Source: Callaeas wilsoni (taxonomy: Eukaryota; Chordata; Aves; Passeriformes; Callaeidae). From it: a DNA stretch of 64,000 nucleotides. Of the stretch, positions 51,576-63,817 are shown one piece after another. How positions within the stretch are numbered: position 1 is the stretch's first letter; each line of letters opens with the position of its first letter. The stretch is taken from the NCBI GenBank assembly GCA_013398955.1, contig VWPU01006286.1, positions 56,902 to 120,901 of the forward strand, given 5' to 3'. Under the pieces are notes generated by a model. It saw nothing but the letters and a program-made list of their open reading frames with translations. It searched no databases and was not told the origin of the DNA. A program made the position numbers and the translations under genes.

Positions 51576-53793
51576 GTATTTAAAAGCTTTTCAGTACTAA
51601 AAATTGTTATTATATTTGGCATTAATTTCTGTAATGGTGATTTGACTCTGGATTAAACACTAAGTTTCAACTATTGTAATTTGTTTAAGGAATTTGTACA
51701 GTCCATGATAGAATTCCTTTATGAAAATAAGTTTCTTAAGTAATATCATTTTCAAAATCGAATGATGCATGTCTTGCTTCAAAACAAAAGTAAAGTCATC
51801 TATACAGGAATTTGAAATAACAAATGAAGAGATGTTACTGATACTGTTTTCAACTGGGTGTTTGCTGATACAAGAAAGAAACAATGCAAAAAAACCAGAC
51901 AAGATGCCGAGGTCTGATACCATTACGGAAAGTACCGAAGGAGAAAGAAAAAACATGAAAGAAAGATTACCACTGGGAGGTGACTGAAGGCTTTGAACTG
52001 TGAAGCAGATGAAAGTGTATGGAAAAATACCCAACTCTGCCAACTGTTTCTATTCTTACCACAATAACCTTACATATTTTGAGTTTTGGCAGGTCACCTA
52101 GACCTTATTGATGCACACAGAGGAGATTACTTTTAGTCCTGAGATAGAATTCCCCCCATTTTTGAACAAAAATATAAAGCATAGCATGGAGAGAGGCCAA
52201 AAGAAGTCATCTAGTATGTCTAAACTTTGAAAGAAATTCAACAGTAAATAAAGTATATACGGGATATTTATTTCACCAAAACATACAGTTTGTGAGAACA
52301 ACATACGCAACCAATCCCTGTGCCCTGTGTGAAGGTACGTGGCTTCCTTTGAATGCTGATTGTGACTGGATGACTGCTTTCTTTGAAGTACAGTAAAATA
52401 TTCCCAAGTAACTCCACAACAAGCTCTACAGTGGCTAGAAGCTTAGGGCACATCTGAGATAAATTTTTTGAAACAGCTTCCAACAACATTTATTTCACAG
52501 CCTTCTCAGCAGTCTAAGAGTTCCTATTGGTGTATGAAAGTGTTTCATAATGCCCAGCTCTCGTGACCTTGAAAGTATAGTTTGGTACACTGTTCGGGCA
52601 TTGAGGGCTCTTCACTCAGAGATATTTCTATGCTGAAGCAGGCTCTGCTGCTCACAAAGTGCGTGTTCATTCTCTGCCTTTGCAGGCCCAGGGGAGAGTG
52701 AAGGGAGACTCACGTGCAAATGAAGACCTTTTTGAGGACTTTTACTTCACTGTTGTCTGTACATCTGATAAAGGTGCAACTCAAAGCACTCAGGTTTAAG
52801 AACTTTATCATTCGTAGGAAGAGACCGGCACTTCCAGAGCAAGCTGCCACGCTTAATTAGGTGGGTGGTATGTGCTGTTGCTGCTAGAGGTAATTAAAGT
52901 TACCTGTTAGCTTTTTTGGTTGTATCTTTATGGAGGAATGCAAACATAGCTGAATTCCTCTCTGTGCTCTACACTATTCTGGAAGCTCTTAGACTTGCAG
53001 AAGGAACCAGGTTTTGTTCAGTCAAATTATCTTGGCCATTGTGCTTCATATCCAGGATAACCTCACTGGGAGCTTGCGTTATGCAGCCTGCTGGACAATA
53101 AACAGCCTCAGTTTTTATGTGCTGACTTTGGAAGTCATGTCCTTGGATTTGATCACTCTACTCAATGCAGCTTTCTCTTCACAAAGTTGCTGATTTATCA
53201 TTTTCCTCTTATGTAGGTACAACTCCTTCTTTATTGCATTTAGTTCCTTACATATTTTGCATCTTATTGCTTCCCTAGTTTATCAAAACATTTGTACCGG
53301 TAGCAAAAAAAGTACTGGTGCCTTTAAAAACATACTGGGTAGTTCCATCCTTGATGGAGAGGAATTTATTAGCATATCTTTTGTTCCTTAAACCAGAAAT
53401 TAAATTACAATTTTGAACTGAACTGTAAACAAAAGAGATGTAATTTCCTTTCTAAGGTATTTTGAAAACATTAAGGATAAACACTTTTAGGTGGAGTTAG
53501 GTGGGACATAATTTGTTCTTCACATGTGCAAATGAATAAGCTACTGGCTTTTAATTGTGAAGCCAGGAGCAGAATTGTTGTCTTGTGCTCTTCTTTAACT
53601 TTTTCTGAAGACTAAATGTTGGAAAATAATTGAATATAGAGGAAAAGGGTGAGGAAGAAGGGTGACAGTAATGGGCAGACAGCGTACTGTAATATATCTT
53701 CATAGCTAGAAAAAAGCCAGATCAGTGACCAGACTTTCCTCTGGGCTTCTTGAAGCGCTCTAATATGATCCTTATTATTACAAAGTAATTATG
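51576..53793. other. Intergenic, no gene seen
   Basis: AT-rich. Opposed open frames at 51660-52043 (-) and 51769-51987 (+) overlap and neither has a recognisable domain. I see no repeat family that I can name. Confidence 0.55.
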
Positions 53794-54388
53794 TCCTGGG
53801 CTGCGTTAGGGGGAGTGTTGCCAGCAGGCCAAGGGAGGTTCTCCTTCCCCTTTCCTCAGCACTGTTGATGCCACACCTGTAATGCTGTGTCTAGTTCTGA
53901 GTACATGGAGAGTGTTTTGGATTCTGGGGAGAGTCCAGGCCAACACGAAGATCTTTATGGATCTTTATTTCCTATGAGGAAAAGCTGAACAAGCTGGGAC
54001 TGTTTAGTCTGGGAAGAAAAATCTCAAGGGGAATCACCTCACTGCGTACAAACACCTGAAAGTTGTGCGTATAGAAGGTGGAGCTATGATAGTATCAGTA
54101 GTGCCCAGTGACAGGACCAGAGGCAATGGGCACATACTGAAACACAGGAGGTTCCTCCTGAACATTAATATGTTAATATTAACAATAACAACATCAGGAC
54201 AATGTTTGGGTTTTTTTTTTTTTCTGAGGGTGACCAAACACTTGTGCAAGTTGCTCAGAGTGGTCGAGAGTCTCCCTCTTTGGAGATAATCAAAACCCAT
54301 CTGGTAGTTGGCTCTAGGTGGTTCTGCTGGAATTAAGGAATTGGACCAGAAGACATCCAGAGCCTTCCAACCTCAACCATTCTGTGAC
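53794..54388 (+). mobile_element. CR1 LINE 3' end, truncated
   Basis: It starts at ctgggctgcgtta inside the CR1 ORF2 C-terminal region, runs through gaggaaaagctgaacaagct and gacaggaccagaggcaatgg, and ends in agccttccaacctcaaccat followed by tctgtgac, the CR1 3' end. It has many indels and an internal T run at 54211-54223. It is an old 5'-truncated copy. Confidence 0.88.
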
Positions 54389-57090
54389 TAAAAATCTGGC
54401 TACTGCTATTTTATAGAAATCTGTGCATGGAAGTACTAGAGAAGGCAGCTAGTATGAGTAATGTTCAGAAATGCCACCACCTTGTGGTGACTGAAATGAC
54501 TGAACATACTGGCAGTGCTCTGAAACTCCTTACCCACATGGTCTGTTAATTTCCTGCAGTGTCCACACACCTTCTGAAACAAGATCTCAAAGTGCTTTTG
54601 TTTTTACTCAGTACTATCGAAGTAATTTCTTTCAGTAGATTAGGTTAGTTTAGTTTAATTATTTTGCAACAAATTATTAGAAAAGCATCTGCATTATGCT
54701 CTTATTCATATGGTTCAGATAGGCCTGCAAGGAACAGGGAGTTGGACTCAATGATTCTGGAGATTAGTAAATTTATATGGATTATGTAACAAATATTACT
54801 GCTCTTTTAAAATCTCACTCCAAGTTCAGAAACCTCATATCCCATGGGAGATGTCAATGTGCCCTAGGCAAAGGTAGTATCGGTGGTTATTATTATTATT
54901 ATTTACGGTGTTTCAATGCATTATGGCAGTAGTGCAGTATTAGCACTGGTAGTGACAACACACACTGAAAACCAAGAGCAAGTAAGTCTCATGCTTGGGA
55001 AGTAGCTAACCACACACCGCTGCAAAATGGGCTCTAAATGGGGCAAGAACTAGGTTAATAAAATACTGATTTTATCCATCTGGACAAAAGATCATGCGAA
55101 TTCAGGGAAATACACAATAGAATGTACAGCAGGCAGGTTTTCCCTCACATAAATGTGGAGTTGTTTAATTTTTAAATGTAATCTATATGCAGTGAGGGAA
55201 AGTACATCCAGCAGGTGTGCTAATGTTATATTCTCTGTCTGATCTGCTTCTTCCTGCAAAACTTTATAGCACCTTTTAACAGGGCCTAGGTGTTCAATTC
55301 CAGAAAAAGCTGGTACTTACCGTCATTTCAGTCCAGTTTTCATGAGAATTCTATTTCAGCAATACAGCAACTGGTAAGTAAAGGAAGAAATTATGTGCCA
55401 GAATTAGTGAATTTTTGCAAACAATTTATCTGTGTTAATTTTGGTGTAAGTTGTGGAAAATAATGACCACTAAATGCTACAACTGTATTTTCACATTGAA
55501 TGTTTATTTTGCACAAGAAATCTGAAACTGAGCAACACAAAAATATTTTAATTAAATATTACATCATATATTTAACAAATATTGAACAGTAGTCTATATG
55601 CAGGGCTTGTGCAGTATTTTGGTTACATTTCCAACTGCCTGTTCTGTATTTCATTAATGCCTAGGACATTATTAATCTAATATTTTATGCAGTTTAAAAG
55701 CAGAATCAGTATTATGATCTAAAGGAGTAAAATATTCAGCTAACTTAAGATACTAGTGGCCTAGACAAAAATAATTCATATCAGTGAGAAACGTAAAATA
55801 ATGCTGTGTAAGCAATTACTGTACAGCAGTTTTTCAAGTGCCAATTCATGAGCAAGTTGGTTTGCACACAACAGTCACTGTCTGAGAGCAGAAGTGGATA
55901 TAAAAATATCTCATTTAAAATGTGGCTAAACTTAAGGGAAGAGTTCAAATCAGAATGGTCTCAGGCATTGTTACCACTTTTACAATGTCTTCAACGTAGC
56001 AAACACTTTATTTTGTTCTCATGCTGAAATGGGCCACGGTTTAGCTGTTGTTTTTCTCTCTTGATCTGTAACACGCCTGATTTCCTCTTCACACTGCTAC
56101 TCCCATTTCCCCAATGCCCAGATCATTTAGGATTTGGCTCCTGAGCTCAGTCTGCTATTAAGTTTGCCAGTTCATTCCCTCGTTTGGCAACACTTGTGAT
56201 ACAAAGCACACTGAGACGACCCAGTCATTTCACACAGACACTGACTAGCTGCCAGATGGTAATAGCGTTCCACCATTACCAAGCAAGACTGTTTCAAATT
56301 GAACAGCTAGTTACCAAGAATTTTTCTTGGTAACTACCTAAAAACTTGCAGTACTAATATTAAAAGTTTCGTTAAAAACTATTAATTATTTAAAATGTAC
56401 TATGAATGCAGATTCCCGAGATTTTCCATTTAAATGATTCCTTGATACTTTAATAAAGGCTTTTCTACATGGAAATACAAGTTTGGGGGAAAAAAAAACC
56501 CAACCCAAAACAAATACAAGAACTCCTCAACATAACAGAGTGGAAGTAATGCAAAAATTAAATAACTTGCTGCACACTCTCAGAAACCTCTTCCTAATGT
56601 CTTTCAGCAAACAAGACATGAAGTTAGCCAAAATCAAGTTAAAAATACTGTCTTGGAGCCATAGGGAATGCAAGTTCTTTGTGTGATTGTTGCTGAGCCT
56701 CTGCATTTCTTCTAGAGTCAAGTCAGAGATTAAGAAGGATGACTTTCAGTGTGTTTGTTTTTCACAAGCCAAATTAACTACGATTGCAAGTCATATTAGA
56801 AAGAGAATACATATGGACTGCTGGAAACCTTGAAGACCGGTTTTATCTTATATCCACTTTTGCATGAGAACTTCTTGGTTTTGTTTGTCTCTTTCGATTA
56901 GGATGAATTTTTTCTCAAGATGTCTTTCCACCAACCATCCCCCCACCCCGAGGAGGGACTTAATTTTCTGTCCACTCAAAAGGTTTTATTTTGATTTTTT
57001 AAAAAAATTATTTTACCTCCTTTGAAAGGAATTTACACATGTGCAAATATTCATTAACTAGTACTGACAGAATGTATAGTAGTAAGCTCC
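54389..57090. other. Intergenic, no gene seen
   Basis: AT-rich. It contains a weak CR1-like scrap near 54735-54765 (agttggactcaatgattctg), a short TTA run (54889-54903) and the hairpin at 56308-56336. No coding signal. Confidence 0.55.
56308..56336. repeat. Perfect 13-bp hairpin with 3-nt loop
   Basis: tagttaccaagaa (56308-56320) and ttcttggtaacta (56324-56336) are exact complements around ttt. The outer GTTACC/GGTAAC resembles spread half-sites of an RFX X-box, but the spacing is not that of the known motif. Confidence 0.85.
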
Positions 57091-57349
57091 CTCCAATTAG
57101 CCCCCGGCGCCGCCTTTCGGACGCACGGATAAACGCTGGGAAACGGGAATCGCCCGACAATCATTGCCGCAGGAAAGGGAATCGGTGTGATCGGCGGTAC
57201 CCGTGATGGCACCGCTCCGCCAGGGGCTAGGTGAGAGCGGCCGATCCTCCCGCACCGCGGGACTGCGGCTCCCGGGATAACGCCGCGGCATCAGACAAAA
57301 AACACTTCCCCCCTTTCTACGTGCGCCTTCCGGGGGACTTCAACCGCAC

Positions 57350-57403
57350 ACACCCACACCCACACCCACACCCACACCCACACCCACACCCACACCCACA
57401 CCC
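57350..57403. repeat. ACACCC hexamer tandem repeat, 9 units
   Basis: Nine near-perfect acaccc units sit just before a ctctcccctgcag acceptor-like sequence. The pyrimidine-rich plus strand makes the site look like a splice acceptor. Confidence 0.93.
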
Positions 57404-57415
57404 TCTCCCCTGCAG

Positions 57416-57547
57416 GAATGTCACCAAATCTGAACAAAATGCTGCCCCAACGGAGGGGCTCGAATCCACCCCTTAAGACTGATACTGGATTTACTCAGGA
57501 AATTTCAAAACACACACTTCGGCTCCTCCCTGCTTCGAAGATCCCAG
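57416..57547 (+). other. Candidate exon of an unidentified transcript
   Basis: A 132-nt segment is bounded by a strong acceptor (ctctcccctgcag) and a consensus donor (cccag/gtgaga). It is open from an ATG at 57418 (MSPNLNKMLPQRRGSNPP...) and stays open past the donor to 57891. No domain or family is recognised. It could be the second exon of an unknown transcript whose first exon ends at the 57230 donor, or both sites may be chance in a GC-rich block. Confidence 0.25.
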
Positions 57548-58080
57548 GTGAGACGGGGACGGTCGCAGCTGGGACCGCAGCCCCTTCGCCGCGGGCAGCT
57601 CCAGTGACCCGATGGATGCCGCGCTTGGCTCCCTGCACAGCCCACACTCCCCCGGTCAGACCAGTTCTTCTCACCGGCTCGACGGCAGGTTTTCCACAGC
57701 GCATTCCCGGACCTCTCGTCTCCTGGAGCGCTTTTTATTCTGGTGCAGCGACACGAGGACGGCTCGAGCTGTTGCGCGCATTCCAATACTGGTGGTTACT
57801 CTGGGATCTCTTCGTGTCCACTGCCTCCTGCAGAAGTCTCGGGATGATTCCTCCCTCATCCCCAATCCCCAGGACCCGTGCCCTCCGTTAGATGTAGAGT
57901 CCTCCCTGATTCCCGGCTGGCTTCCTACCATCCAGGGCATAACCTGCGGCTCACACCTTGCGCACCGAGCTACCTGCACTGGGGCTGTTTGTCGAAACCC
58001 CCCGCGGGCGGGCTCTGCTTGCATACCAACACACATGGAGCAAAAAGGGGATTTATTAGGCATCACAATGTAACCAGCCG

Positions 58081-60281
58081 TTTACTACAACAACAGTAAA
58101 CAAACACCTGTAACAGAACCACAGCCCGTGTAACTCCTCTCCGTGCTGGCAGGCCAGGGCTACATTTCTGAAAATATATTAGAAATAAATCACAAAAAGC
58201 TCCATTCAAATAAAGCAAAGCAGTGTAAATATGAATTAATCAAGTATGAAGGGCCAACAAAGGCTGCCCTGAAGTCTCCACTTGTCCTCATGCAAAGAAA
58301 TAATTTGATAGAGCTACCTTCTTCCACCATTCCTCTTAAAACTACATGAATTGCTTTTGCCTGGAGATATATGAGGGATTTTTTACTGAAAGCAGCTGAA
58401 ATTAGTCAGGAGAAGGGGAAGAAAATAGCCCTGCGGTCTTCATAGACAAGTGTGGGCACAACCAGCCTCAGCTCGCTGTGTATCTTCAAAGGATTTCGAT
58501 GGTAAGGGTGCTCTGTGCCACCCGGGCGCGGGGGTGGGTCCGTCAGCACGGTTGGTCACCGCTGCCTCGTGTACTATTTTAGGGAGCCTGAGGTGCTGTG
58601 GTCCCCAGTGACGGAGCCGTGTGATGCTGGTCAGCCCTCCTGAGGAGGGAGGGCTGTGCGGAAGCGCTCTGATGTGGGCATCCCTGGCTCGCAGCCCTCG
58701 TGGCAGGCTGGCTATCCTGCTGGGAAGCACGAGAGGGCAGCCTTGCCTGTGCCGGAGCGTGCCTCCGGGGACAGCGTGCCGGTGTCCCCACGGCGAGCCC
58801 CGTGCGGGCGGGCAGGGCTGGGCGCCAAAGCCCTACGCTGGGATCTGTTCTCAACGGGCACGGGAAAAGAAAGGCAGTCCTGCGTTTTATTTAGGGACTC
58901 CAGTCCGTTGGTAGGGTGGGCGGGTTTTTTTTTTGTTTTAATTGATCCTTGCATTTTCAAGGTTTAGCCTTGTCTTCCCTGGCAGGGTATGCAGGACAGA
59001 TGACAGGCAGTTTCTGGATTCAGCTTCTTGTGAGTTGTACAGCTCTGTTGTGTGCATATGAGTACGTTTCTCGGTTTTTTATTGCAAGGATTGACGTTGC
59101 TTGCTATTTCTGCTTACACACTTTATCTCCTATATGTATTTATACAAAAACATAAACTACATTTATTTATGTAATTCTTTATTATGTGAGCAGTGGAGGG
59201 TGTTTGTGATGAGCCAGTCATAAGATGACAGGTCATTTTACTCTTCCCACAGGATAGATTTTTTTATGTTGTGATTTTTTTTAATGTCTGTTTTGAAGCG
59301 ATTCAGATTTCAGTCAAAAAGTGAGTTGGGCAAGATACTCCCAAAAGAAAGGTTTAGGATCATTACCACAATCTAGGCTAAGGCTAAGGAATAACCATGT
59401 GAGGCTGCAAGACTAAGTTGTTTGTTAACCAGAACCTACACTTACAGATCCACTGCAACAGCTACAGTCCTTGTGCCAGCACTGCCTGTCTTACTTGCCT
59501 GTACAATGCAATGGGAAGTCAAATGTAAAACTCTAAAATCAAAAATAACAGAAGTTTTAAAAGGAACAAATCTTGGTGAATCCCTTTGTATGAAAAGGTA
59601 TGCACATATTTATATACATCCATTAAAAATACTTAATCTACAGAAGTCTTTATCTTTTGCATTAATTGAACAGGCAGAGCTGTTGATTCATACGATTAAG
59701 TTCGCCATCTCCAAAATACGCAGTTATACCCTAACTGATGTTTTTGTTATGTTACTCCATTAGCAGGGATGTCTGGCTAGCTGCACTGCTCAGCAGAGAT
59801 GCCACTGGACTGCCGGGAAACAAGTAATTGGAAGTGAGACAGAAATAAAGACCAGCGATGCCATCAACTCTTGGAACATGTGCTGCCCTTGGGTCTTTGG
59901 AAGGAGATAGGCTTGTTCAGATTTTTTTAAAGGCAGTGAAAAGTCTTGCCACTGATAAATTCCACTGCCAAGTACGTCACCTCTGAAGATGCACTATAAG
60001 GGGAAGCTCTACTTTGCAACTACTTTGAATGAGACACTTTTCTGGTTTTGAAAATTTCTTTCCCACCTAAAGTCAAAATTACGTATCGTAGAGCAGTGGT
60101 CCCTGGTCCCTCAACTGACCTCTCAGAAAAGCAGGGGTCTGAATCCATCCTCAACAGAAGTGACATTGCCTAACCAGGCTATTCCTGCAGTTACTGGGTA
60201 CCTGTCCATCACCCTAACAAAAAACCCCCACAAATCCAGTGCCAGCAGTAAGCATCACACTTATTGACACAAACTTCTTCC
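58081..60281. other. Intergenic, second small GC-rich patch, no gene seen
   Basis: 58490-58880 is GC-rich with several overlapping open frames on both strands and no recognised family. 58900-60281 is AT-rich without features. Confidence 0.5.
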
Positions 60282-60535
60282 ACAACAAGTCCAGAGGAGT
60301 GCCACAAAACTGGTGAGAGGGAAAAAATATCTCTCCTATGAAGAAAGAATGAGACAGCTGAGGTTCTTCAGCATGGAGAAGGCTCGAGGGAGACCTTAGA
60401 GCAGTTTTCCAGTACCTAAAGGGTACCTATGAGAAAGGTGGAGAGGAAATTTTTACATGGGCATGTAAGGACAGAACACAGGGGAACGGCTTCACACTGA
60501 CAGAAGGCAAGGTTAAATTAGATATACGGGCCATT
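60282..60535 (+). mobile_element. CR1 LINE fragment, ORF2 C-terminal part
   Basis: agtccagaggagtgccacaa, then tctctcctatgaagaaagaa, ccagtacctaaagggtacct and ggttaaattagatata follow the end of CR1 ORF2. It stops before the CR1 3' tail and lacks an intact frame. Confidence 0.85.
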
Positions 60536-60557
60536 TATGACTCTTAAAGTTCTAAAA

Positions 60558-61725
60558 GGATCCTATGATATCCTGAGTTGAAAGAGGACCACAGCGATTG
60601 AGTCCAGCTCCTGGCCCTGCACAAGAGACCCCAAGAATCATACCCTGTGCCTGAGAGCATTGTGCAAACACTTCTTAAGCTCTGTCAGGCTGGTGCTGTG
60701 ACCTGTGCACTTCCCTGGGAAGCCTGTGCCCAACCACCCTCTGGGTGAAGAACCTTTTCCTGGTATCTAACCTAAACCTCCACTGACATAACTTCAGGCC
60801 ATTCCCTCAGGTCCTGTCCCTGGTCACCACAGAGAAGAGATCAGTGCCTGCTCCTCCTCTTCTTCCCTCATGAGGAAGCTGCATTCTGCTTTGTGTCCTC
60901 TTCTCTTGGCTGATATAAGCAAGTAACCTCAGCTGCTCTTGAACAGCTTCCCCTCTAGACCCTTCATAATCTTCACAGCTGTCCTTTGGACACTCTTCAA
61001 CAGCTTTATGTCTTTTTTTGCATTGTGTTACCCAAAAGTGCCCCCAGCACTCGAGGGGAGGTTGCCCCAGTGCAGAGCACGGCAGGACAATCCCCTCCCC
61101 TGCCCGGCTGGTGATGCTGTGCCTGATGCCCCCCAGGACGCAGCTGGCCCTCTTGGCTGCCAGGGCACTGCTGACCCATGTGCAAATTGCCTTCAACAAG
61201 GACTCCCTGGTCCCTTTCCACAGTGCTGCTCTGCAGCAGCTCATTTCCCAGTCTATAAACATATCTAGGGTTGCCCCATCCCAAGTGCAGAATCCAACAC
61301 TCTCCCCTGTTAAACTTCATACAGTTGATAATTACCCAGACCTCTGATTTGTCAAGGTCTCCCTGCAGGACCTCTCTGTCTTCCAGGGAGTCAATGGCTC
61401 CTTCCATTTTAGTATCACTAACAAACTTACTCAGTATCTCTTCAAAGGTCCAGGTCATTTATGAAGATGTTGAAGAGCACAGGGCTGTGGATGCGGCTCT
61501 GTGGAACTCCACCACTGACAGGTCACCACCCTGATGTCACCCCATTCACTGCAGCCCTTTGTGCCTGACCCGTGAGCCAGCTGCTCATCCATCACATGAT
61601 GTGCTCATCCAGCTGTGGGCTGGACATTTTCTCCAGCAGGGTCCTGAGAGAGACAGTATTGAAAGCTTTATGAAATTGAAATAGACTACATCAACTGGCT
61701 TCCCTTGACCAACTAGGTGGTTAAT
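60558..61725 (-). mobile_element. CR1 LINE, 5'-truncated, with remnant reverse transcriptase
   Basis: The plus strand reads the complement of an avian CR1 3' half: gagtccagctcctggccctg, caaccaccctctgggtgaag, cactggtgaccagg-type blocks, then cagcactcgaggggaggttg and gggctgtggatgcggctctg. Minus-strand frames at 61458-61006 and 61262-60807 keep recognisable RT C-terminal phrases (NCMKFNRGECWILHLGWGNP, YRLGNELL) with frameshifts, so the copy is dead. Its 3' end faces the plus-strand CR1 fragment next to it. Confidence 0.9.
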
Positions 61726-62296
61726 GATAACCTTTGCATTATCCTGGGAATCCCAGGATCTATCTCTGTGTAGGATGGACTGTCCCGTCACTTGTTCTTG
61801 CCTCTGGATTTTAGAATCATTTAGAGCCATTATTTCAAACATTTCTCTTTTATATTAGAACTGCATTATTTGCTAATTTAAAGTCTGACTTCAAGAGAGT
61901 GAAGTAAGAGGCCCTGTAAGTCAGCCACAACAGTCTCCCCTTTAAAATTTTGTGAGGTGACAGCCCATATTTGCCATTCACAATGCTTCTTGTCTACCTC
62001 ACTGGGAGAGCCATATGCATCCGGACATTTCAGGCCAGGCTCTGCACCAACTTTTTTGCCTGTTTTGTTTCAAAGCCAGGGTTTTTCCTCTCTACAGCCC
62101 CACTGGATTGGGGAGATGGGCACAAGGACATTTTTCATTTGCAGGGCCCAGTAAAATGTCCCCTTGGTCCTGTCTAGCAGTAGGGGAATATTAAGTCCAG
62201 ATAGAGTTCTGTCTTCAATTTTGCTTTGCCAACCATTGTTTCACTTGCATGTTTAAAAGGATGGGCCTCCATACTGAGAACACAAAATAATAAGGC
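61726..62296. other. Intergenic, no gene seen
   Basis: The CR1 similarity fades here. The rest is unassigned sequence with no recognised coding region. Confidence 0.5.
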
Positions 62297-62432
62297 ATCA
62301 TGGCTTAACCACAGCCAGCAGCTAAGCACTACACAGCTGCTCACTCACTCCACCCTCCCACCACCCTGGTGGGAGGGCAAGGAGAATCAGGGGGAAAAAA
62401 CCCAGTAAAACTCATGGGTTAAGATAAGATAT
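62297..62432 (-). mobile_element. 3' part of an avian ERVL-type LTR
   Basis: atcatggcttaaccacagcc, agcagctaagcactacacag, ctgctcactcactcc, the caccctggtgggagggcaag block and aaaactcatgggttaagata match the complement of a very common avian LTR end recalled from many bird genomes. The body of the LTR beyond 62432 is not recognised, so it is a fragment or a diverged copy. Confidence 0.6.
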
Positions 62433-63699
62433 ACTCTGAGGTCCCAAGAACACTGTACCCAGTGGTGGCATTGACAGGGACAGCAGAACATCTCCTTTCT
62501 AGGCAAAAGGCTATGGTGTGCCATTGGGAACAGGGGCCTTTTGGAGGAGACAATTACAAGCACCTCAGATTTTTCCTTTGGGAGGAAATTTTCAGCCGTA
62601 AATTTGAGGGAAAAAACCTTGCATTTAGATAATAGCTTGTTGCACTGGTTAGGACATCCACCATGGGTTGTCCTGTCACCGGTTGTCTCCTGTAGGTGGG
62701 TTTTCCATGACTTGCCTATAAAGCCGAGAACCAGACTAATCTTGTGGGTGGCATTGATAAGTTCCTGGATCAAGTCATGGTTGCGAGAGAGTGGAATCCA
62801 CCAATCTCAACTGAGCCCTTGAAAAACATCCTTCTTAGATGGGTGCTGTGCTGGAGGGAGGTGTGAGGGAGACAGGCAGGATGAGCAACCAAAATTCACA
62901 AGGTCCCAGTTTAACACAGTCACCTACTCAGAGCAGAAGCAAAACAAGCCAGTTGTTATGAATACATATCTCTATCTTCCTGCCATTTTAACAGCAAAAA
63001 AAGAAAATGGCAGGAGCTGTCAATAACTGTGCTTTTCAGAGCAATTCTGATCTGATTGATCTGGAGCAGATGGGAAGGTGTGAGTTTGTGGTTTTTCCTA
63101 TGTTTGCTTCTAAAATCTGAGAATGCACTTCCCCTTCTCACAGGTTTTTGGGGTTAGGTGGTTCAGTAAAGGGGCTCCATGTTACCAGCTTCATATCCAG
63201 GGCTGGGCAGGTAGGAGATTTGGGCAGCTGGGCTTAGCCACAGCATCACTGCAATCACGTTTCCTTGACTTGGGGTGGAAGCAGATGTGCAAATGCATCC
63301 AAGAAGAGCTCTGCTGCTTCTTAAAGGAATTAACTGTTGCAGTAAGAAGGGATGATGGGCTCTCAGATTAGGTCCTTTTTCTTTTGCTTTGAAATAGAAA
63401 ACCAATGAAAAAAAATTACAGCACTAGGCAGAGAATGTCTCAAAACTTCATTGCTTTTTATTGCTCTTTTCCCAACCCAGCTCTGGACTGGAAAGCCCAG
63501 CCCCTGGCTAGGCACATCTCTGCTCCTCAGTGATTTCCCCGAGGAGGTGGATACCAATTAAGGGAAAGAGGAAATTATAAGGCAGCAGATACAGGAAAAA
63601 CAAACACACAAAACGCTGCTATGAATTAGATCCCTTCAACGCCGAACTACATCCGTGAGAAAACAGAAGGGTCTATGCATGCACCACAGTTACGACAGG
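62433..63699. other. Intergenic, no gene seen
   Basis: Mixed-composition sequence with overlapping short open frames on both strands (for example 62387-62773 (-), 62541-62822 (+)) and no recognised family. Part could be unrecognised LTR-element sequence next to the LTR end at 62297-62432. Confidence 0.45.
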
Positions 63700-63817
63700 G
63701 ATCCAGAACAGGGAGGCGCGCTACAGCACAGCCGCGCTACCCTGCGCTGCAGCAGCAGCAACCACGAGCGGCGCCGCGGGCGCTCCGAGCACCGGGCACG
63801 GGCAGAGCCTGCGGCTG
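63700..63817. promoter_or_regulatory. GC- and CpG-rich sequence, possible CpG island edge
   Basis: The sequence becomes CpG-dense from about 63700 to the window end, with a CAG run at 63751-63760. It may be the edge of a promoter island of a neighbouring gene or simply the flank of the minisatellite. No exon is recognised. Confidence 0.35.

Larger units (their letters stand above)
57091..58080. promoter_or_regulatory. CpG-dense block, possible promoter or LTR-like sequence
   Basis: About 1 kb rich in CpG rises sharply from AT-rich flanks 19 kb upstream of SLC27A6. It contains a candidate plus-strand donor (ctag/gtgag at 57230/57231), a hexamer repeat and a candidate exon. On the minus strand AATAAA occurs at about 57735-57740 and 58048-58053, so a GC-rich LTR cannot be excluded. 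No protein family is recognised. Confidence 0.4.

Noticed and set aside
51660..52489. Cluster of open frames up to 127 codons beside the second LTR as retroviral or host genes
   Set aside because: No recognised gag, pol, env or host domain; the frames overlap in opposite directions with low-complexity composition.
54034..54300. Opposed open frames of 74-88 codons as genes
   Set aside because: They lie inside a CR1 3' end and have no independent support.
57452..57470. tRNA-like T arm (ggggctcgaatccacccc)
   Set aside because: No matching D arm, anticodon arm or acceptor stem lies around it.
60807..61458. 150-residue minus-strand proteins as new genes
   Set aside because: They are frameshifted pieces of the CR1 reverse-transcriptase region.
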